Shown here: positions 54,043 to 63,986 of the stretch, one piece after another | Layout of the letters: each line of letters starts with the position of its first letter | Numbering within the stretch: the first letter of the stretch is position 1 | NCBI GenBank assembly: GCA_024233865.1 | Contig: JACKPA010000002.1 | Coordinates: forward strand, 124,001 to 188,000 | From: Leptospiraceae bacterium | GTDB taxonomy: Bacteria > Spirochaetota > Leptospiria > Leptospirales > Leptospiraceae | Direction: 5' to 3' | DNA length: 64,000 nucleotides | Notes under the pieces: model-generated | Seen by the model: the letters and a program-made list of their open reading frames with translations, nothing else | What the model was told of the DNA's origin: nothing | The model's database searches: none | Program-made: the position numbers and the translations under genes

Positions 54043-54543
54043 TTATGGAATTCCTACATCTCCGATTTGGATAAAATCTGCTTCTTTAACATCACACTGA
54101 TACCTTGCAACGGATTCTGCCGGAAGTATAGTATTGGATAAACCAACTTCAATTTGACAGTTTTTGAATGCTTCTAATATGGCAATCCCATGAAAAGAAG
54201 TATACATTATAATTTTTTCCTTACATTCATCTACACTCTTTTTGGTATAATACCTGTCTTCTTTTAGTTTTGGGATTATGTTATTTAATCCAGAATAGAA
54301 TATACTGTTTAAAAAATAGTCTGTGGTTGAAGCCGAACTCGTACTTGAATTAGCACAGCCTGATTTGGTTATTGTATCAATAGAAGATACCAAAGCTGCA
54401 ATTGCAATGGAAGAACCCACTGACGCTGCGCTATCAAAAGTTTTGAGAGCATCTTTTCCTTTTACTCCCTGGGGATGAGCAAAATACATACAATTTCCAA
54501 GTTCAAAAACAAGTAGCAAAACCAGTCCTGTGAATTTTTTCAT
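54043..54543 (-). CDS. Leptospira-type lipoprotein of unknown function
   Basis: 166 residues. The signal VLLLVFELGNC has Cys18 as the probable lipid site. The mature protein contains a small-residue stretch (SAASVGSSIAIAALVSS) and several cysteines (KSGCAN, DECKEK, KNCQIE, YQCDV). The style matches lineage-specific leptospiral lipoproteins, but no named family can be assigned. Its stop is next to the rpoN remnant. Confidence 0.65.
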   Translation of the reverse strand: MKKFTGLVLLLVFELGNCMYFAHPQGVKGKDALKTFDSAASVGSSIAIAALVSSIDTITKSGCANSSTSSASTTDYFLNSIFYSGLNNIIPKLKEDRYYTKKSVDECKEKIIMYTSFHGIAILEAFKNCQIEVGLSNTILPAESVARYQCDVKEADFIQIGDVGIP

Positions 54544-54611
54544 TATAATTCCTAATGTTTATGATTTAATGTTTTTGACTATGGCTTTGACTGCCAAGTT
54601 CAAGAAAGTTA

Positions 54612-55772
54612 TTAAATTTTATCCGGAGAAAAATAATTGCTTGATATACTAATTTTCATTTTCCAATTCAAAAAAATCGTTATGTCCGGAACGGGATATG
54701 TTGTTAAGTCTTCCGAAAAACCTGATTGCAAAATTGAGTTTTCAAAAGCTTTCCAATTGATTCCCATCGAAAACATAAGGGAGGGTTCATTAAGATAAGG
54801 AGTAAAAGAATTATATGGAGAATTGTGAACGTCTAGTTGGGAGAGTATAGAAAATCTATAATTCCATTTATAAAGGAGAGTGTAAGAAACGATTCCGTAA
54901 TGGTTTGTTTTGACTTTTGAGTTTTTAAAAGGGTCACTAACATAAATTGCCGAACAATTCAAAAATTGAGTCCAATTCCCTTTATTATAACCGAAAGCAA
55001 AGCCAAAAGAAAAATCAGGTTTTCCGCTGCTCATAGAAAGAGACTTGTTTCCGGTAGGAATTTTTAGAGAAGAGAGAAGTGCAAATTGCAAGCCTGAATT
55101 TTTGTTATTAAATAACTTCCACTTTGTGGAAATGACGGAATCTCCTAAATTTGTTCTTGGTTTGGATGATAAAAAAACTTTTCTATCATCGGATAATGAA
55201 TACTTAAACTTATTATTCGGAAGTTCTTCTTTCCCAGTGTATATTCCAACCATGGAGTGATAGACATTGATAGTGTGGTCAAAAATACCGGAATTAAAAG
55301 AAAATCCACTCACCTGAACACCTAATTCCAACAAGTCTGTAAGCCCATAACTCCAACGATTTACGAAGTGTAAGTATTCCAAATCAATAACTGTTCTGTA
55401 CTGTTTTTCCAAATGTCCGTATTGCAATAATTCGGCAGTAATAATTCTCTCTGTAGGTTTTAAATCATAACGTTCTAAAAACTTGTAGATTATAATTTTT
55501 TCAGAGTAATAAGACCCATTGGCAGGATAGTTTTTTGAAACAAGACTATCGTTTGTGAGACTCAGATTCGAATAAAATCTCAGTTCTTCCTTATGTATCG
55601 TATTGGGAGTTGTTGCTCTTGGTTGCAAAAATAGAAGCACAGGTAAATACTCATTTCGGATATCCAAAGGAAATTCCAAATCACTTGAATATAAACTCTT
55701 ATGGATTGTTAAAACAAAGCAAGGTATTAGAATATAATAAAAGTAATTTTTCCTTAACCTGAAGAAAATCAA
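54612..55772 (-). CDS. DUF3187-like outer-membrane protein
   Basis: 386 residues with an N-terminal signal/membrane segment and alternating beta-strands. The pattern resembles DUF3187 proteins: LHFVNRWSYGLTDLLELGVQV, VGIYTGKEELPNNKFKYSL, LGDSVISTKWKLF and LKIPTGNKSL. This family is probably an outer-membrane barrel of unknown role. It lies 6 bp downstream of the ACT gene, in a three-gene unit with nupC first. Confidence 0.68.
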   Translation of the reverse strand: MIFFRLRKNYFYYILIPCFVLTIHKSLYSSDLEFPLDIRNEYLPVLLFLQPRATTPNTIHKEELRFYSNLSLTNDSLVSKNYPANGSYYSEKIIIYKFLERYDLKPTERIITAELLQYGHLEKQYRTVIDLEYLHFVNRWSYGLTDLLELGVQVSGFSFNSGIFDHTINVYHSMVGIYTGKEELPNNKFKYSLSDDRKVFLSSKPRTNLGDSVISTKWKLFNNKNSGLQFALLSSLKIPTGNKSLSMSSGKPDFSFGFAFGYNKGNWTQFLNCSAIYVSDPFKNSKVKTNHYGIVSYTLLYKWNYRFSILSQLDVHNSPYNSFTPYLNEPSLMFSMGINWKAFENSILQSGFSEDLTTYPVPDITIFLNWKMKISISSNYFSPDKI

Positions 55773-55778
55773 GGATAA

Positions 55779-56375
55779 TTATAAAATCCCTAATATTTTA
55801 TCCCTAATTTGGTTGGCAATTGGTTTTTCACCAAACATCGAACCTTCCTCATCAACCAAAAAAAACGTATCTTTTGCTCGTTGTGATTCCATATCCGTCT
55901 CAATAGTAGCGCTAATAATATTAATTCTGAAGCCCAAAAAAACCTTTGTAACGTGATAGAGTAATCCTTCTCTGGAATCCGCCTCCATATAAAAACAAGT
56001 AGTGTTTTTTTCAAAATCATTGGCAAAAATTAGCTCTGCCCGGCTGGAAAAAAACGTATTTGCGGAAGGAGGTGTAATTTTGTATTTCCGGACCAAATCA
56101 TCATAATCTATTTTTTTGGAAAATATACTATCCATTAAAATCCCTATTTCCATAATTTCCTTTGAATTGTTAGATTGCGTTGGTCTCAACTTTAAGGTAT
56201 CTAAAGAATAAGGAATGCCACTTTCTATAACTGTATTTAGGTCCCCGGATATAACATCCCAGCCTAAAGAATAAATAATAGCTGCCATCCTATGAAAGGT
56301 TCCGATTTCCGTTATATCTGTTTTAACTGTGACGATATAATAAGCATCAATCTTTTTTAAATCAAAATGAATCAT
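55779..56375 (-). CDS. ACT-domain protein (two domains, GlnD-tail-like)
   Basis: 198 residues with two ACT-like units. The first (YYIVTVKTDITEIGTFHRMAA and on) and second (TCFYMEADSREGLLYHVTKVF, then DTFFLVDEEG) resemble the C-terminal ACT pair of GlnD uridylyltransferase. No catalytic domain is attached, so it may sense an amino acid such as glutamine (inference). It starts 2 bp after the NupC gene's stop. Confidence 0.72.
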   Translation of the reverse strand: MIHFDLKKIDAYYIVTVKTDITEIGTFHRMAAIIYSLGWDVISGDLNTVIESGIPYSLDTLKLRPTQSNNSKEIMEIGILMDSIFSKKIDYDDLVRKYKITPPSANTFFSSRAELIFANDFEKNTTCFYMEADSREGLLYHVTKVFLGFRINIISATIETDMESQRAKDTFFLVDEEGSMFGEKPIANQIRDKILGIL

Positions 56376-56377
56376 AT

Positions 56378-57721
56378 TTATTTTCCAAAAACTGCCGAAC
56401 TGCCAAATTCATAAATTCCTGCGATACAACCTGTCATTAAAGTTGCCAAAGTTGCCGCCCATAGAGCTTTTAAAGCAACACTACTAATGTCATTGGCTCG
56501 AGAAGGGACCAAGCTTGTCATTCCGCCAATAAAAATTCCCATAGATGGAATGTGTGCGAACCCACATAGTACGTAGCTTACAATAAGCAATGTCCTTTGA
56601 GAAATAGCACCGTCAGCTGCATACTGTTGTAATGCAATAAAAGAAGGAATTGATGTTTGTACTAATCTGTTACCAATTAGTGTAGAAGCTTTCCATACCT
56701 CTCCCATATCCCAAGAAACTCCAGTTAAAAAAGTCAGAGGAAAAAAAAGTAGAGCAAAAATATTGTCAAGGCTAACCCATTTAAAAACCATACCCATTAA
56801 AATCAAAAATACGTTATCACTTTTTTCCAAACCGGCAAGTCCACTAAAAATTGTATTTACAATGGCAAAAATTCCTAAAATTCCAATTATAACAGCTGCA
56901 ATTCCAACTGCCATTTGAACTCCATCAATAGTTCCCTTGATTAGAGTGTCCATTAATCCTTTTTTTTCTTCTTTCGAATCCTCCTCTTCCGGTATTCCTC
57001 CCATGGTTAAAGGAATTTCGGTTTCCGGTACAATAATTTTTGCCAAAACAAAACAAGCTGGAATTGTTAATACAGAGGCAGCCATTAAATGTCCGGTAAT
57101 GGTTGGTATGGAAGGGCGAAGGAGAGTAGCATACAAACCCAAAACGGTAGAAGATATGGAACCAAAACAACTACTTAGTACGGCACAAATTTCACTTCGA
57201 GTCATTTTTTCCAAATAAGGTCTTATGGCAACAACCGATTCAATACCAACAAAGATATTGGCAGCTCCCGAAAGTGACTCAGCTCCACTGATTTTCATCG
57301 TTTTATAAAAAAACTTGGCAAAAACTTTTACAATAGGTTGGATCATATTCAGACGATAAGCAAGACTGATTACTCCGGAAAAAAAAATAACCTGGGGTAA
57401 TGCTCGAAAGGCAAAAACAAACCCAATATTAGGAGCTGTAGGATTTGGTTTCGATGGATCAGGAACAAACACATTTCCAAACAAAAAACGTGCTCCGGCT
57501 TCCGAAGCGTCTAAAAACGCATTCATAAAATTATTCAAAAACACAATAACATCTCTTGTCACCGGAACTACAAAAATAAGTAATCCCAAAACAAATTGGA
57601 TACCAAGACCATATTTTATTAATTCCCAGGGTATTTTATCTCTTCTTTCGGAAGTGAGCCAAGCGATAAAACAAAGTCCGTAAACTCCAAAAAGAGAAAG
57701 TAAATTAAGCTTTAGATCCAT
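56378..57721 (-). CDS. Concentrative nucleoside transporter (NupC/CNT family)
   Basis: 447-residue inner-membrane protein that imports nucleosides with Na+ or H+. Signature parts are FRALPQVIFFSGVISLAY, SGAESLSGAANIFVGIESVV and the late LTGVSWDMGEVW and YVLCGFAHIPSMGIFIGG, with a Gate and Nucleos_tra2 arrangement. A charged loop (EEEDSKEEKKG) splits the two halves. First gene of the unit. Confidence 0.88.
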   Translation of the reverse strand: MDLKLNLLSLFGVYGLCFIAWLTSERRDKIPWELIKYGLGIQFVLGLLIFVVPVTRDVIVFLNNFMNAFLDASEAGARFLFGNVFVPDPSKPNPTAPNIGFVFAFRALPQVIFFSGVISLAYRLNMIQPIVKVFAKFFYKTMKISGAESLSGAANIFVGIESVVAIRPYLEKMTRSEICAVLSSCFGSISSTVLGLYATLLRPSIPTITGHLMAASVLTIPACFVLAKIIVPETEIPLTMGGIPEEEDSKEEKKGLMDTLIKGTIDGVQMAVGIAAVIIGILGIFAIVNTIFSGLAGLEKSDNVFLILMGMVFKWVSLDNIFALLFFPLTFLTGVSWDMGEVWKASTLIGNRLVQTSIPSFIALQQYAADGAISQRTLLIVSYVLCGFAHIPSMGIFIGGMTSLVPSRANDISSVALKALWAATLATLMTGCIAGIYEFGSSAVFGK

Positions 57722-57897
57722 TCCGGTTCCTATTTTTTCAAATTCCGATAAAAGATATTTTATGATAATAGGCTATAAAAAAGTGTAAACAAATTATTTT
57801 ATTAAATTTTGATTTTAGTGGTTTTGAATTCAAAAAACAAGCAAATCTATACGCTACCTTTATATTTCTTCCTTGAAAAATTTAAAAAGATTATGAA

Positions 57898-59355
57898 ATG
57901 TGGAATAACCGAGTTTTAATAGGTTTGCCTAGAATTATGTCTACTGAAAAAGAAATTATTAAAAGAAGTCCAACCGGAGATTATGAATTTACTCCTTACG
58001 GTGAATTTTTAAGCTATTACCATGCCCATCTTCAATTGTTTAACCAGATTATTGGACAAAAGAACATATCATCTGTAGAAAAAGATGAACTCTACAATAG
58101 AGTAAAAGGGTACATGGTTTCAAATGTGAAAAAGACAGACCATTTTTTTGAAAGGATAGATGATTTTGCCAGTTTTCTATCCATGGATTCAAATAAACTA
58201 TCTACCTACTTAAATGAAAACTTTTTGGAATTTTTGAATAAAGTTCAAAATCTTTTAAAAGAACAAGAACTCGAAAAAATAAATAAATCTTTTAGCAGCA
58301 ATGATTTCAATCGTATTACGGATGAGATTATCTATATGATTGGAGACATATTTCCTAAAAATGCAAAATTTCTTGTGCGAGATGGTCTTTTGGTTATCCA
58401 AGATTTGCCATCCGGAACGGTGTCCAAACCTGTTGGAATACTCAAGCAAATGCACGAAGAAAAAATAAAACAAGAAAGGGAACAAGAAGAAAGAGCAACT
58501 AGAAAGGATAGAAAACAGCAAGAAATTGTTTATGAAAAGTCTATACTGCTACAAATTCTTGAACAATTGGGTGATGATTTAAAAGGGGAAAAATTAGAGC
58601 CCAAACAACACAATATTAAGGATTTCAAGGTAGAAAAGGTAATTGATGAATCGGATGTTCGACCAAAAGGTTTACTCGATGGTGTTGAAGATATTCAACT
58701 AGAAACTGATATAGATTTTGAAGATGATAATGGCTACCAAGAAGGAGAGGCAGATGATGAAAATTACTCGGAATCCAATGAAGAAATCGATTTGGAAGAT
58801 ATTTTAGGTAATGTAGAAACCGAAGAAGATGAAGCCGACAAGTTTTTTTATAAAGATTTTAATGAGATAAAAAATACAATTCATTCATTCAAAACAAGCA
58901 ATGATAAAAATGGCTATAATGCTTGGCTAAGCTCTGCAAATGATATAGAAAAAAGCTACATCTCCATAAACAATAACCTTCAAAAAGAAAGCCAAGGTGC
59001 TGATGTTGACTGGGATCATCTTTTCAGAACAATTGCTCTGAAAACAAGTCTTTCCGAAGTTGTTCTCTCCAAATTAAAAACCAAAATTCAGCACTTTAAC
59101 ACGATAAAAAGCGTACTCGATTCCATGGTTAAAGAACTAAAAAGCAAACCTCAAGAAGTAGTTTCTTTGTCCAGATCTGCTTGGCCCCATGTTTTAAATA
59201 TTTTTGAAGAAGCTCCTAATTACGAACTAATAGAGGAGAGTATCAAACAACTTCTTTCAAGAGTGAAAAATGAAAAACAAAGGGAAATTTTAGAAGAAGT
59301 TATTTTACAAGGAATCGACTCTTTAAGAAATGACTTTTATATGCAAAATAGCTAA
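57898..59355 (+). CDS. Large acidic hypothetical protein
   Basis: 485 residues, no family recognised. A helical N-terminal region (about 14-180) is followed by a charged coiled coil (KIKQEREQEERATRKDRKQQE), a very acidic stretch (about 255-310, rich in Asp/Glu) and a helical C-terminus. No signal or membrane segment is seen. The start could be the ATG at 57898 or at 57937 (MSTEKEI); neither has a strong ribosome site. Confidence 0.65.
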   Translation: MWNNRVLIGLPRIMSTEKEIIKRSPTGDYEFTPYGEFLSYYHAHLQLFNQIIGQKNISSVEKDELYNRVKGYMVSNVKKTDHFFERIDDFASFLSMDSNKLSTYLNENFLEFLNKVQNLLKEQELEKINKSFSSNDFNRITDEIIYMIGDIFPKNAKFLVRDGLLVIQDLPSGTVSKPVGILKQMHEEKIKQEREQEERATRKDRKQQEIVYEKSILLQILEQLGDDLKGEKLEPKQHNIKDFKVEKVIDESDVRPKGLLDGVEDIQLETDIDFEDDNGYQEGEADDENYSESNEEIDLEDILGNVETEEDEADKFFYKDFNEIKNTIHSFKTSNDKNGYNAWLSSANDIEKSYISINNNLQKESQGADVDWDHLFRTIALKTSLSEVVLSKLKTKIQHFNTIKSVLDSMVKELKSKPQEVVSLSRSAWPHVLNIFEEAPNYELIEESIKQLLSRVKNEKQREILEEVILQGIDSLRNDFYMQNS

Positions 59356-59369
59356 AGTATCTTTTTTAA

Positions 59370-60350
59370 TTAGTTTTTTGGAGTGTTTTTTTCAAGAGAT
59401 GTAAAAAAGTCTCTAACATAGTTTAACATTGTTTCGTTTGATTGGGGAGACAAAATATCTCCGGCTACAACGTGCTTAGCGATACCTTTTACCGGAAAAG
59501 CGATCTTTTTCTTAATAGTAGAACCCATTTGAGCATATTTCCTTTTGATCGCTGAAGAGCTAACGACCGGATCTTCTTCGTTATAGATGATCAAAACCGG
59601 TAAGGTAAATTTTGATAAATCTAATTGATCTACAAGTTTGACCAATTTCATCATTGTGTAAAGAACTTCCGATTTGTGTCGGGTTGTCCAATACTTTCCT
59701 TGTAGCTCGTTTTTAGGTGTCCATTCGTATGTATCTCCTAATGCTAGTTTGATAGCATACTTTCCCCATGGTAGAAGTACCATTTTGGAAAAAAAACTAG
59801 CAGGCATAAAATTTGGAGAGAGCATAATAATTGTATGAATGTTTTTCCACTTTTCTTGCATGGCAAGCCAAACGCCTATTGTGCATCCCGTTGAGGAGCA
59901 TATAATAATTGTTTTGTCTCCAATGCGATTTCCGATTTCAAGAGCCTCGGCTCCGTCATTCAGCCAATCGTTTTCACTCACATTGCTTAATGCGTCTCCA
60001 CTTCTTCCGTGCCCTCGAAGACGCGTAAAAAAAATGTTAGCTCCAATTTCTTTCGCAAAATTTTCAAAAATAGGAGTATATTCTTGCCTACTAGCAGAAA
60101 AGCCATGAATATAAACAATGGAATAGCGGGTTTTGTTTTTTTTTGTGGGTTCAGTCCAAAATATCTTCTTTTCCGTTTTCGGAATGATGTCCTCGTATTT
60201 GCCTTCTGATTCTTGTAAATAAGCATCCAAATCTTCTGATAAGTTTACAGGTTGGAGGGTAGTGTTTGCTTTTTCTGTAGGTCCTAATAAAAATAAAACA
60301 ACCAGGAAGATAAAAATGATTCCAAATACAAAAAATCTTTTCTTAGTCAT
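59370..60350 (-). CDS. Membrane-anchored alpha/beta hydrolase (lipase-like)
   Basis: 326 residues from the ATG at 60350, which has GGGG eight bases upstream; the longer frame from 60404 is less likely. A membrane helix (FFVFGIIFIFLVVLFLL) is followed by YIHGFSASRQEY (oxyanion loop), TRLRGHGRSG, and a serine elbow reading CSSTGC, in which the first Gly of GxSxG is replaced. NEEDPVVSSSA and AKHVVAGD supply the Asp and His. Substrate unknown; a monoacylglycerol lipase-like role is possible. Confidence 0.75.
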   Translation of the reverse strand: MTKKRFFVFGIIFIFLVVLFLLGPTEKANTTLQPVNLSEDLDAYLQESEGKYEDIIPKTEKKIFWTEPTKKNKTRYSIVYIHGFSASRQEYTPIFENFAKEIGANIFFTRLRGHGRSGDALSNVSENDWLNDGAEALEIGNRIGDKTIIICSSTGCTIGVWLAMQEKWKNIHTIIMLSPNFMPASFFSKMVLLPWGKYAIKLALGDTYEWTPKNELQGKYWTTRHKSEVLYTMMKLVKLVDQLDLSKFTLPVLIIYNEEDPVVSSSAIKRKYAQMGSTIKKKIAFPVKGIAKHVVAGDILSPQSNETMLNYVRDFFTSLEKNTPKN

Positions 60351-60385
60351 AAAAATGCCCCAAAAATCTAACTGGCGTATCTGTG

Positions 60386-60433
60386 TTAAAAATATATCTA
60401 CCAATGCTAAATATGATGTTTAAGCATTGGTAG
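60386..60433 (-). terminator. Rho-independent terminator (minus strand)
   Basis: On the minus strand an 11-bp stem CTACCAATGCT / AGCATTGGTAG is followed by ATATATTTTT. It lies downstream of the 62-aa gene and pyrG and just upstream of the hydrolase gene. Confidence 0.7.
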
Positions 60434-60489
60434 TAAAAAATTGAATAAAATATTTTTGAAGGAGAAGATACTTTTTAAATGGAATTATA

Positions 60490-60678
60490 CTACGCATAAA
60501 TATCCAATCGTGTAGAATCATAAGCTTTGTTCACTTGATTCGCGATTTTCGTATTATTAACTCCTTGCTGCATTAGCATACCCAGAGTAATAAGTTGTCT
60601 CATTTGTTCTTTACCAATAAGATTTGTATTATTGGTAGCCCAATTTTGTTTCGTAAAATTTACATTGGAAACATTCAT
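60490..60678 (-). CDS. Small hypothetical protein (62 aa)
   Basis: Short Asn/Gln-rich helical protein (NLIGKEQMRQLITLGMLMQQGV). It has a ribosome site (AAAAGG, seven bases before the ATG) and is followed by a terminator, which supports a real gene. No family is recognised. It lies 73 bp after pyrG on the same strand. Confidence 0.6.
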   Translation of the reverse strand: MNVSNVNFTKQNWATNNTNLIGKEQMRQLITLGMLMQQGVNNTKIANQVNKAYDSTRLDIYA

Positions 60679-60751
60679 TGTAAACCTTTTTTATAGTCTT
60701 CGTAGTAATAATATAGGAATAGAATGTATATGTCCATTCTTTTTTTTATTT

Positions 60752-62362
60752 TTACTTCACAAGCTTAGAACTTGCCCTAATAAATCCAACAAACAATGGG
60801 TGAGGGCTAATTGGTTTTGACTTAAATTCCGGATGGTATTGAACACCTATGAACCATGGATGTGCAGGTAATTCAATAATCTCAACCAATCTTTCATCCG
60901 GTGACATACCTGAAAATTCCATTCCTGCTTTTTCAAAATCCTCTTTAAAACGAAGTGTAAACTCAAAACGGTGTCTATGTCTTTCTTTGGTTTTATCAAT
61001 TTTATATTCGTTAAAAGCCACAGAATTTTTCTTTATCACACAAGGGTAGGCACCTAATCTCATGGTACCACCGAGTTGTTTTATTTCCATTTGTTCTTCA
61101 ATTAGCGATATAACCGGAAAAGGAGTTTTGGGATTGAATTCAGTAGAATGTGCATCTTTCCAACCAAGTATATATCTAGCAAATTCGATGACAGCACACT
61201 GCATTCCCAAACAAATTCCAAAAAACGGAATATTTTTTGTTCTTGCGTAATGAATGGCTAATATTTTTCCTTCTATACCCCTTTCTCCGAATCCTCCAGG
61301 TACTAAAATTCCATGAAGATTTTTTAATAACTCTTTATAATTTGATTTATCAATTTCTTCGGGATTAATTTTAATTATTTCGACTTTAACCTGATTAGCA
61401 ATTCCACCATGGCTTAAAGACTCAAACAAGGAACGATAAGCATCTGGTAGAGATATATACTTACCCACAACTCCTATGGAAATCACCTTTTTAGAGCTTG
61501 CTATAATCTTAATTATATTGTCCCATGAAGTAAAATTTATCTTTTTAAGTTCCATTTGGAGAGATTTGAGCACTACCTCATCTAATTTTTCTTCTTTGTA
61601 CATTTTAGGGATTTCATAAATAGAAGATGCGACATCAACCGCCGAAATTACGTTTTCCTCTTTTACATTGCAAAAGAGTGAAATCTTCGATTTCATTTCT
61701 TTACTTAGATGCTTGGCAACTCGACAAATCAATATATCAGGTTGAATTCCAAAAGTTAATAATTCTTTTACGGAGTGTTGGGTTGGTTTGGTTTTGGCTT
61801 CTCCGGCAACCGTAATTGTTGGCACTAGTGTAAGGTGAATAAACAAAACTTGACTAGAGCCATGCTCATACCTCATTTGTCGAATTGCCTCCAAAAAAGG
61901 AAGAGATTCTATATCGCCTACTGTTCCACCTATTTCCACAATAATAAAGTCCGGCTCATCGTTTTTACAAAGTTCATAAATTCGACTTCTTATTTCATTT
62001 GTTATATGAGGAACAACTTGTACGGTTCGACCTAGATAATCCCCGCGACGCTCCCTTTCTATAACTGCATGATAAATCTGACCGGTTGTTACTGAATTCT
62101 TTTTTGAAAACATTGAGCTAGTAAATCTTTCGTAATATCCAAGGTCTAAATCCGTTTCTGCTCCGTCTTCTGTGACAAAAACTTCTCCATGCTGGTACGG
62201 ACTCATCGTTCCTGGATCAATATTAATATAAGGATCCATCTTTTGTAGAGATACCGTATAACCCCTAGACTCTAGTAGACATCCAAGCCCGGCTACGGTT
62301 ACACCTTTTCCCAGGGATGAACAAACCCCACCACTTATAAATATAAACTTTGACTTTATCAA
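60752..62362 (-). CDS. pyrG: CTP synthase
   Basis: Makes CTP from UTP with glutamine as nitrogen donor. The N-terminal synthase domain begins FIFISGGVCSSLGKGV (P-loop) and includes KMDPYINIDPGTMSPYQHGEVFV. The C-terminal glutaminase has the Cys nucleophile in GICLGMQCA and the His in QYHPEFKSKP. Length 536 aa is normal. The start is TTG at 62362 with GGAG six bases ahead. Confidence 0.95.
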   Translation of the reverse strand: MIKSKFIFISGGVCSSLGKGVTVAGLGCLLESRGYTVSLQKMDPYINIDPGTMSPYQHGEVFVTEDGAETDLDLGYYERFTSSMFSKKNSVTTGQIYHAVIERERRGDYLGRTVQVVPHITNEIRSRIYELCKNDEPDFIIVEIGGTVGDIESLPFLEAIRQMRYEHGSSQVLFIHLTLVPTITVAGEAKTKPTQHSVKELLTFGIQPDILICRVAKHLSKEMKSKISLFCNVKEENVISAVDVASSIYEIPKMYKEEKLDEVVLKSLQMELKKINFTSWDNIIKIIASSKKVISIGVVGKYISLPDAYRSLFESLSHGGIANQVKVEIIKINPEEIDKSNYKELLKNLHGILVPGGFGERGIEGKILAIHYARTKNIPFFGICLGMQCAVIEFARYILGWKDAHSTEFNPKTPFPVISLIEEQMEIKQLGGTMRLGAYPCVIKKNSVAFNEYKIDKTKERHRHRFEFTLRFKEDFEKAGMEFSGMSPDERLVEIIELPAHPWFIGVQYHPEFKSKPISPHPLFVGFIRASSKLVK

Positions 62363-62532
62363 ACAACACTCCAGTAAAGCTATTTATGTGTACTCTCAAA
62401 AAATGGGTTTTAAAGAACAATACTTTTTGTTTTATTATACTACCTTTTTGCTATTTTGCAAATATAGAAGATAAAACCATCAAGCAAAAAAAAATGCTTG
62501 TTTTTCCTTTTTATTTCTTAAACGATCTTTCT

Positions 62533-63282
62533 ATGTCAACCGGTATTTTGTCCAAACCATATACTAACTTTGAATCTCAAAATTTACCCAGGGGAGAAGA
62601 ACTACCTTATGATGATGGTGAACCTTTGGAATCAGAACGACATCTCTTTCAAATTTTTTTACTCTTAGAAACTCTACAGCCCTGGTTACAAAAATTGGGC
62701 AAAGGTTATCTTGGTGGCAATATGTTTTTATATTTTTCTCCCAAGCAAGTTAAAACCGAGATGGTAAGAGGACCTGATTTTTTTGTTGTATCGAAAGCTG
62801 ATTTTCGAGAGCGGAAAAGTTGGGTGGTATGGGAAGAGGGCTTGTCTCCAAATGTAGTAATCGAATTACTATCGGATACAACCAAACACGAGGACAAAAC
62901 AAACAAAAAACGAATCTACGAGAAAGAAGTATGTGTGAATGAGTATTATTGGTATGATCCGCACAATCCGAATGACTGGGCTGGTCACGAACTAATCATG
63001 GATAACTACCATATAAAACAAACTGACATACGAGGTCGCTACATAAGCAAGGAATTAGATTTGGCTTTGGTGAGGTGGCATGGAGTATTTTTGGAAAGAG
63101 AGGCAACTTGGTTGCGTTTTGAAACAATAGATGGTTTTTTGCTTCCTACAAAACAAGAGCTTGCTCAGGAAGAAAGACAAAAAGCAGAACAGGAAAGACA
63201 AAAAGCAGAACAGGAAAAGCAGAGAGCGGACGCTCTTGCAAGAAAATTACGAGAAATGGGAATCGATCCGAATAATTTATAA
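62533..63282 (+). CDS. Uma2-family (DUF820) PD-(D/E)XK endonuclease-like protein
   Basis: 249 residues from the ATG at 62533; the open frame begins at 62350 but overlaps pyrG's start and has no conserved content there. RGPDFFVV, NVVIELLSD, KKRIYEKEVCVNEYYWYDP are the Uma2 nuclease-fold motifs. The C-terminus is a Gln/Glu/Lys coiled coil with a repeated AEQERQK unit, common in this family. The role of Uma2 proteins is unknown. Confidence 0.78.
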   Translation: MSTGILSKPYTNFESQNLPRGEELPYDDGEPLESERHLFQIFLLLETLQPWLQKLGKGYLGGNMFLYFSPKQVKTEMVRGPDFFVVSKADFRERKSWVVWEEGLSPNVVIELLSDTTKHEDKTNKKRIYEKEVCVNEYYWYDPHNPNDWAGHELIMDNYHIKQTDIRGRYISKELDLALVRWHGVFLEREATWLRFETIDGFLLPTKQELAQEERQKAEQERQKAEQEKQRADALARKLREMGIDPNNL

Positions 63283-63297
63283 AAGTATTTTATACCA

Positions 63298-63394
63298 TGA
63301 TTAGAATGATTTTCGGGATTACCATGATTTAACTCTTTTGATTTTCAAGGACTTTCTTTAGTTTTATATCCGAAAACCACTCTGTTTTGAGTAT
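63298..63394. repeat. Dispersed repeat, copy B
   Basis: Homologous to 5971-6064 (see copy A). It lies between the Uma2 gene and the convergent yqeK gene. No coding capacity. Confidence 0.55.
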
Positions 63395-63410
63395 AATTAA
63401 TTCTCAAACA

Positions 63411-63986
63411 CTAATCATGTTTTTCCACCGAGCTGTTATAAATGGTGATTGTGAATGTATGAATGGTTTGTTTTTTAGAAAGTAAATCCGATATGGTTTT
63501 GGATGATTTTAAATAAATTCCAAAATTCAAACTTTCCAAAGAGGAACTAAGCCACGAATCGTATCCTTCCTGACTTTTTGCGTATTCCGAACCTAAAAAG
63601 TCCGAAGCATATAAAATTTTATCCAACAAACTCATTGAATTCGATCCTAAGGTATGGTTTTGAATAGCTGTTAAAACTTCCGTATCCGTAAAATTGTATT
63701 TTTCTCTCAGGTAAAACCTCGCAGAATAAGCATGGTAAGCTGGTTCGGGAAGTTCCGAAAATTGATTAAAATCCCACTTTTCAAATAATTGGGTATGAAA
63801 TTGTTTTGGTTTTTGTTTGGTAATATCATGCAAAATCCCAGCTAAGTACGCTTTATCCGGTGAATGATAATTTTGCTTAATTGCAATTGATTTGGCTATT
63901 TCTGCCACAAGGAACGAATGTTCCAACCGGGATTCCGTAAGTTCTTTTTTTATCTCTTCTTTAAAATAGTAGATTTCTTTTTCCAT
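63411..63986 (-). CDS. yqeK: HD-domain hydrolase YqeK (Ap4A hydrolase-type)
   Basis: 191-residue HD-domain metal phosphohydrolase that splits diadenosine tetraphosphate. SRLEHSFLVAEIAKSIA holds the first His, LAGILHDITK the HD pair, YHAYSARFYL and NHTLGSNSMS later ligands, and LYASDFLGS the final Asp. It is usually found beside nadD and rsfS; those are not inside the window but may lie beyond the right edge. Confidence 0.87.
   Translation of the reverse strand: MEKEIYYFKEEIKKELTESRLEHSFLVAEIAKSIAIKQNYHSPDKAYLAGILHDITKQKPKQFHTQLFEKWDFNQFSELPEPAYHAYSARFYLREKYNFTDTEVLTAIQNHTLGSNSMSLLDKILYASDFLGSEYAKSQEGYDSWLSSSLESLNFGIYLKSSKTISDLLSKKQTIHTFTITIYNSSVEKHD

Noticed and set aside
62350..62532. Longer Uma2 protein starting at 62350
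   Set aside because: The extension overlaps the pyrG start and has a hydrophobic sequence untypical of Uma2 proteins; an internal ATG fits the family.
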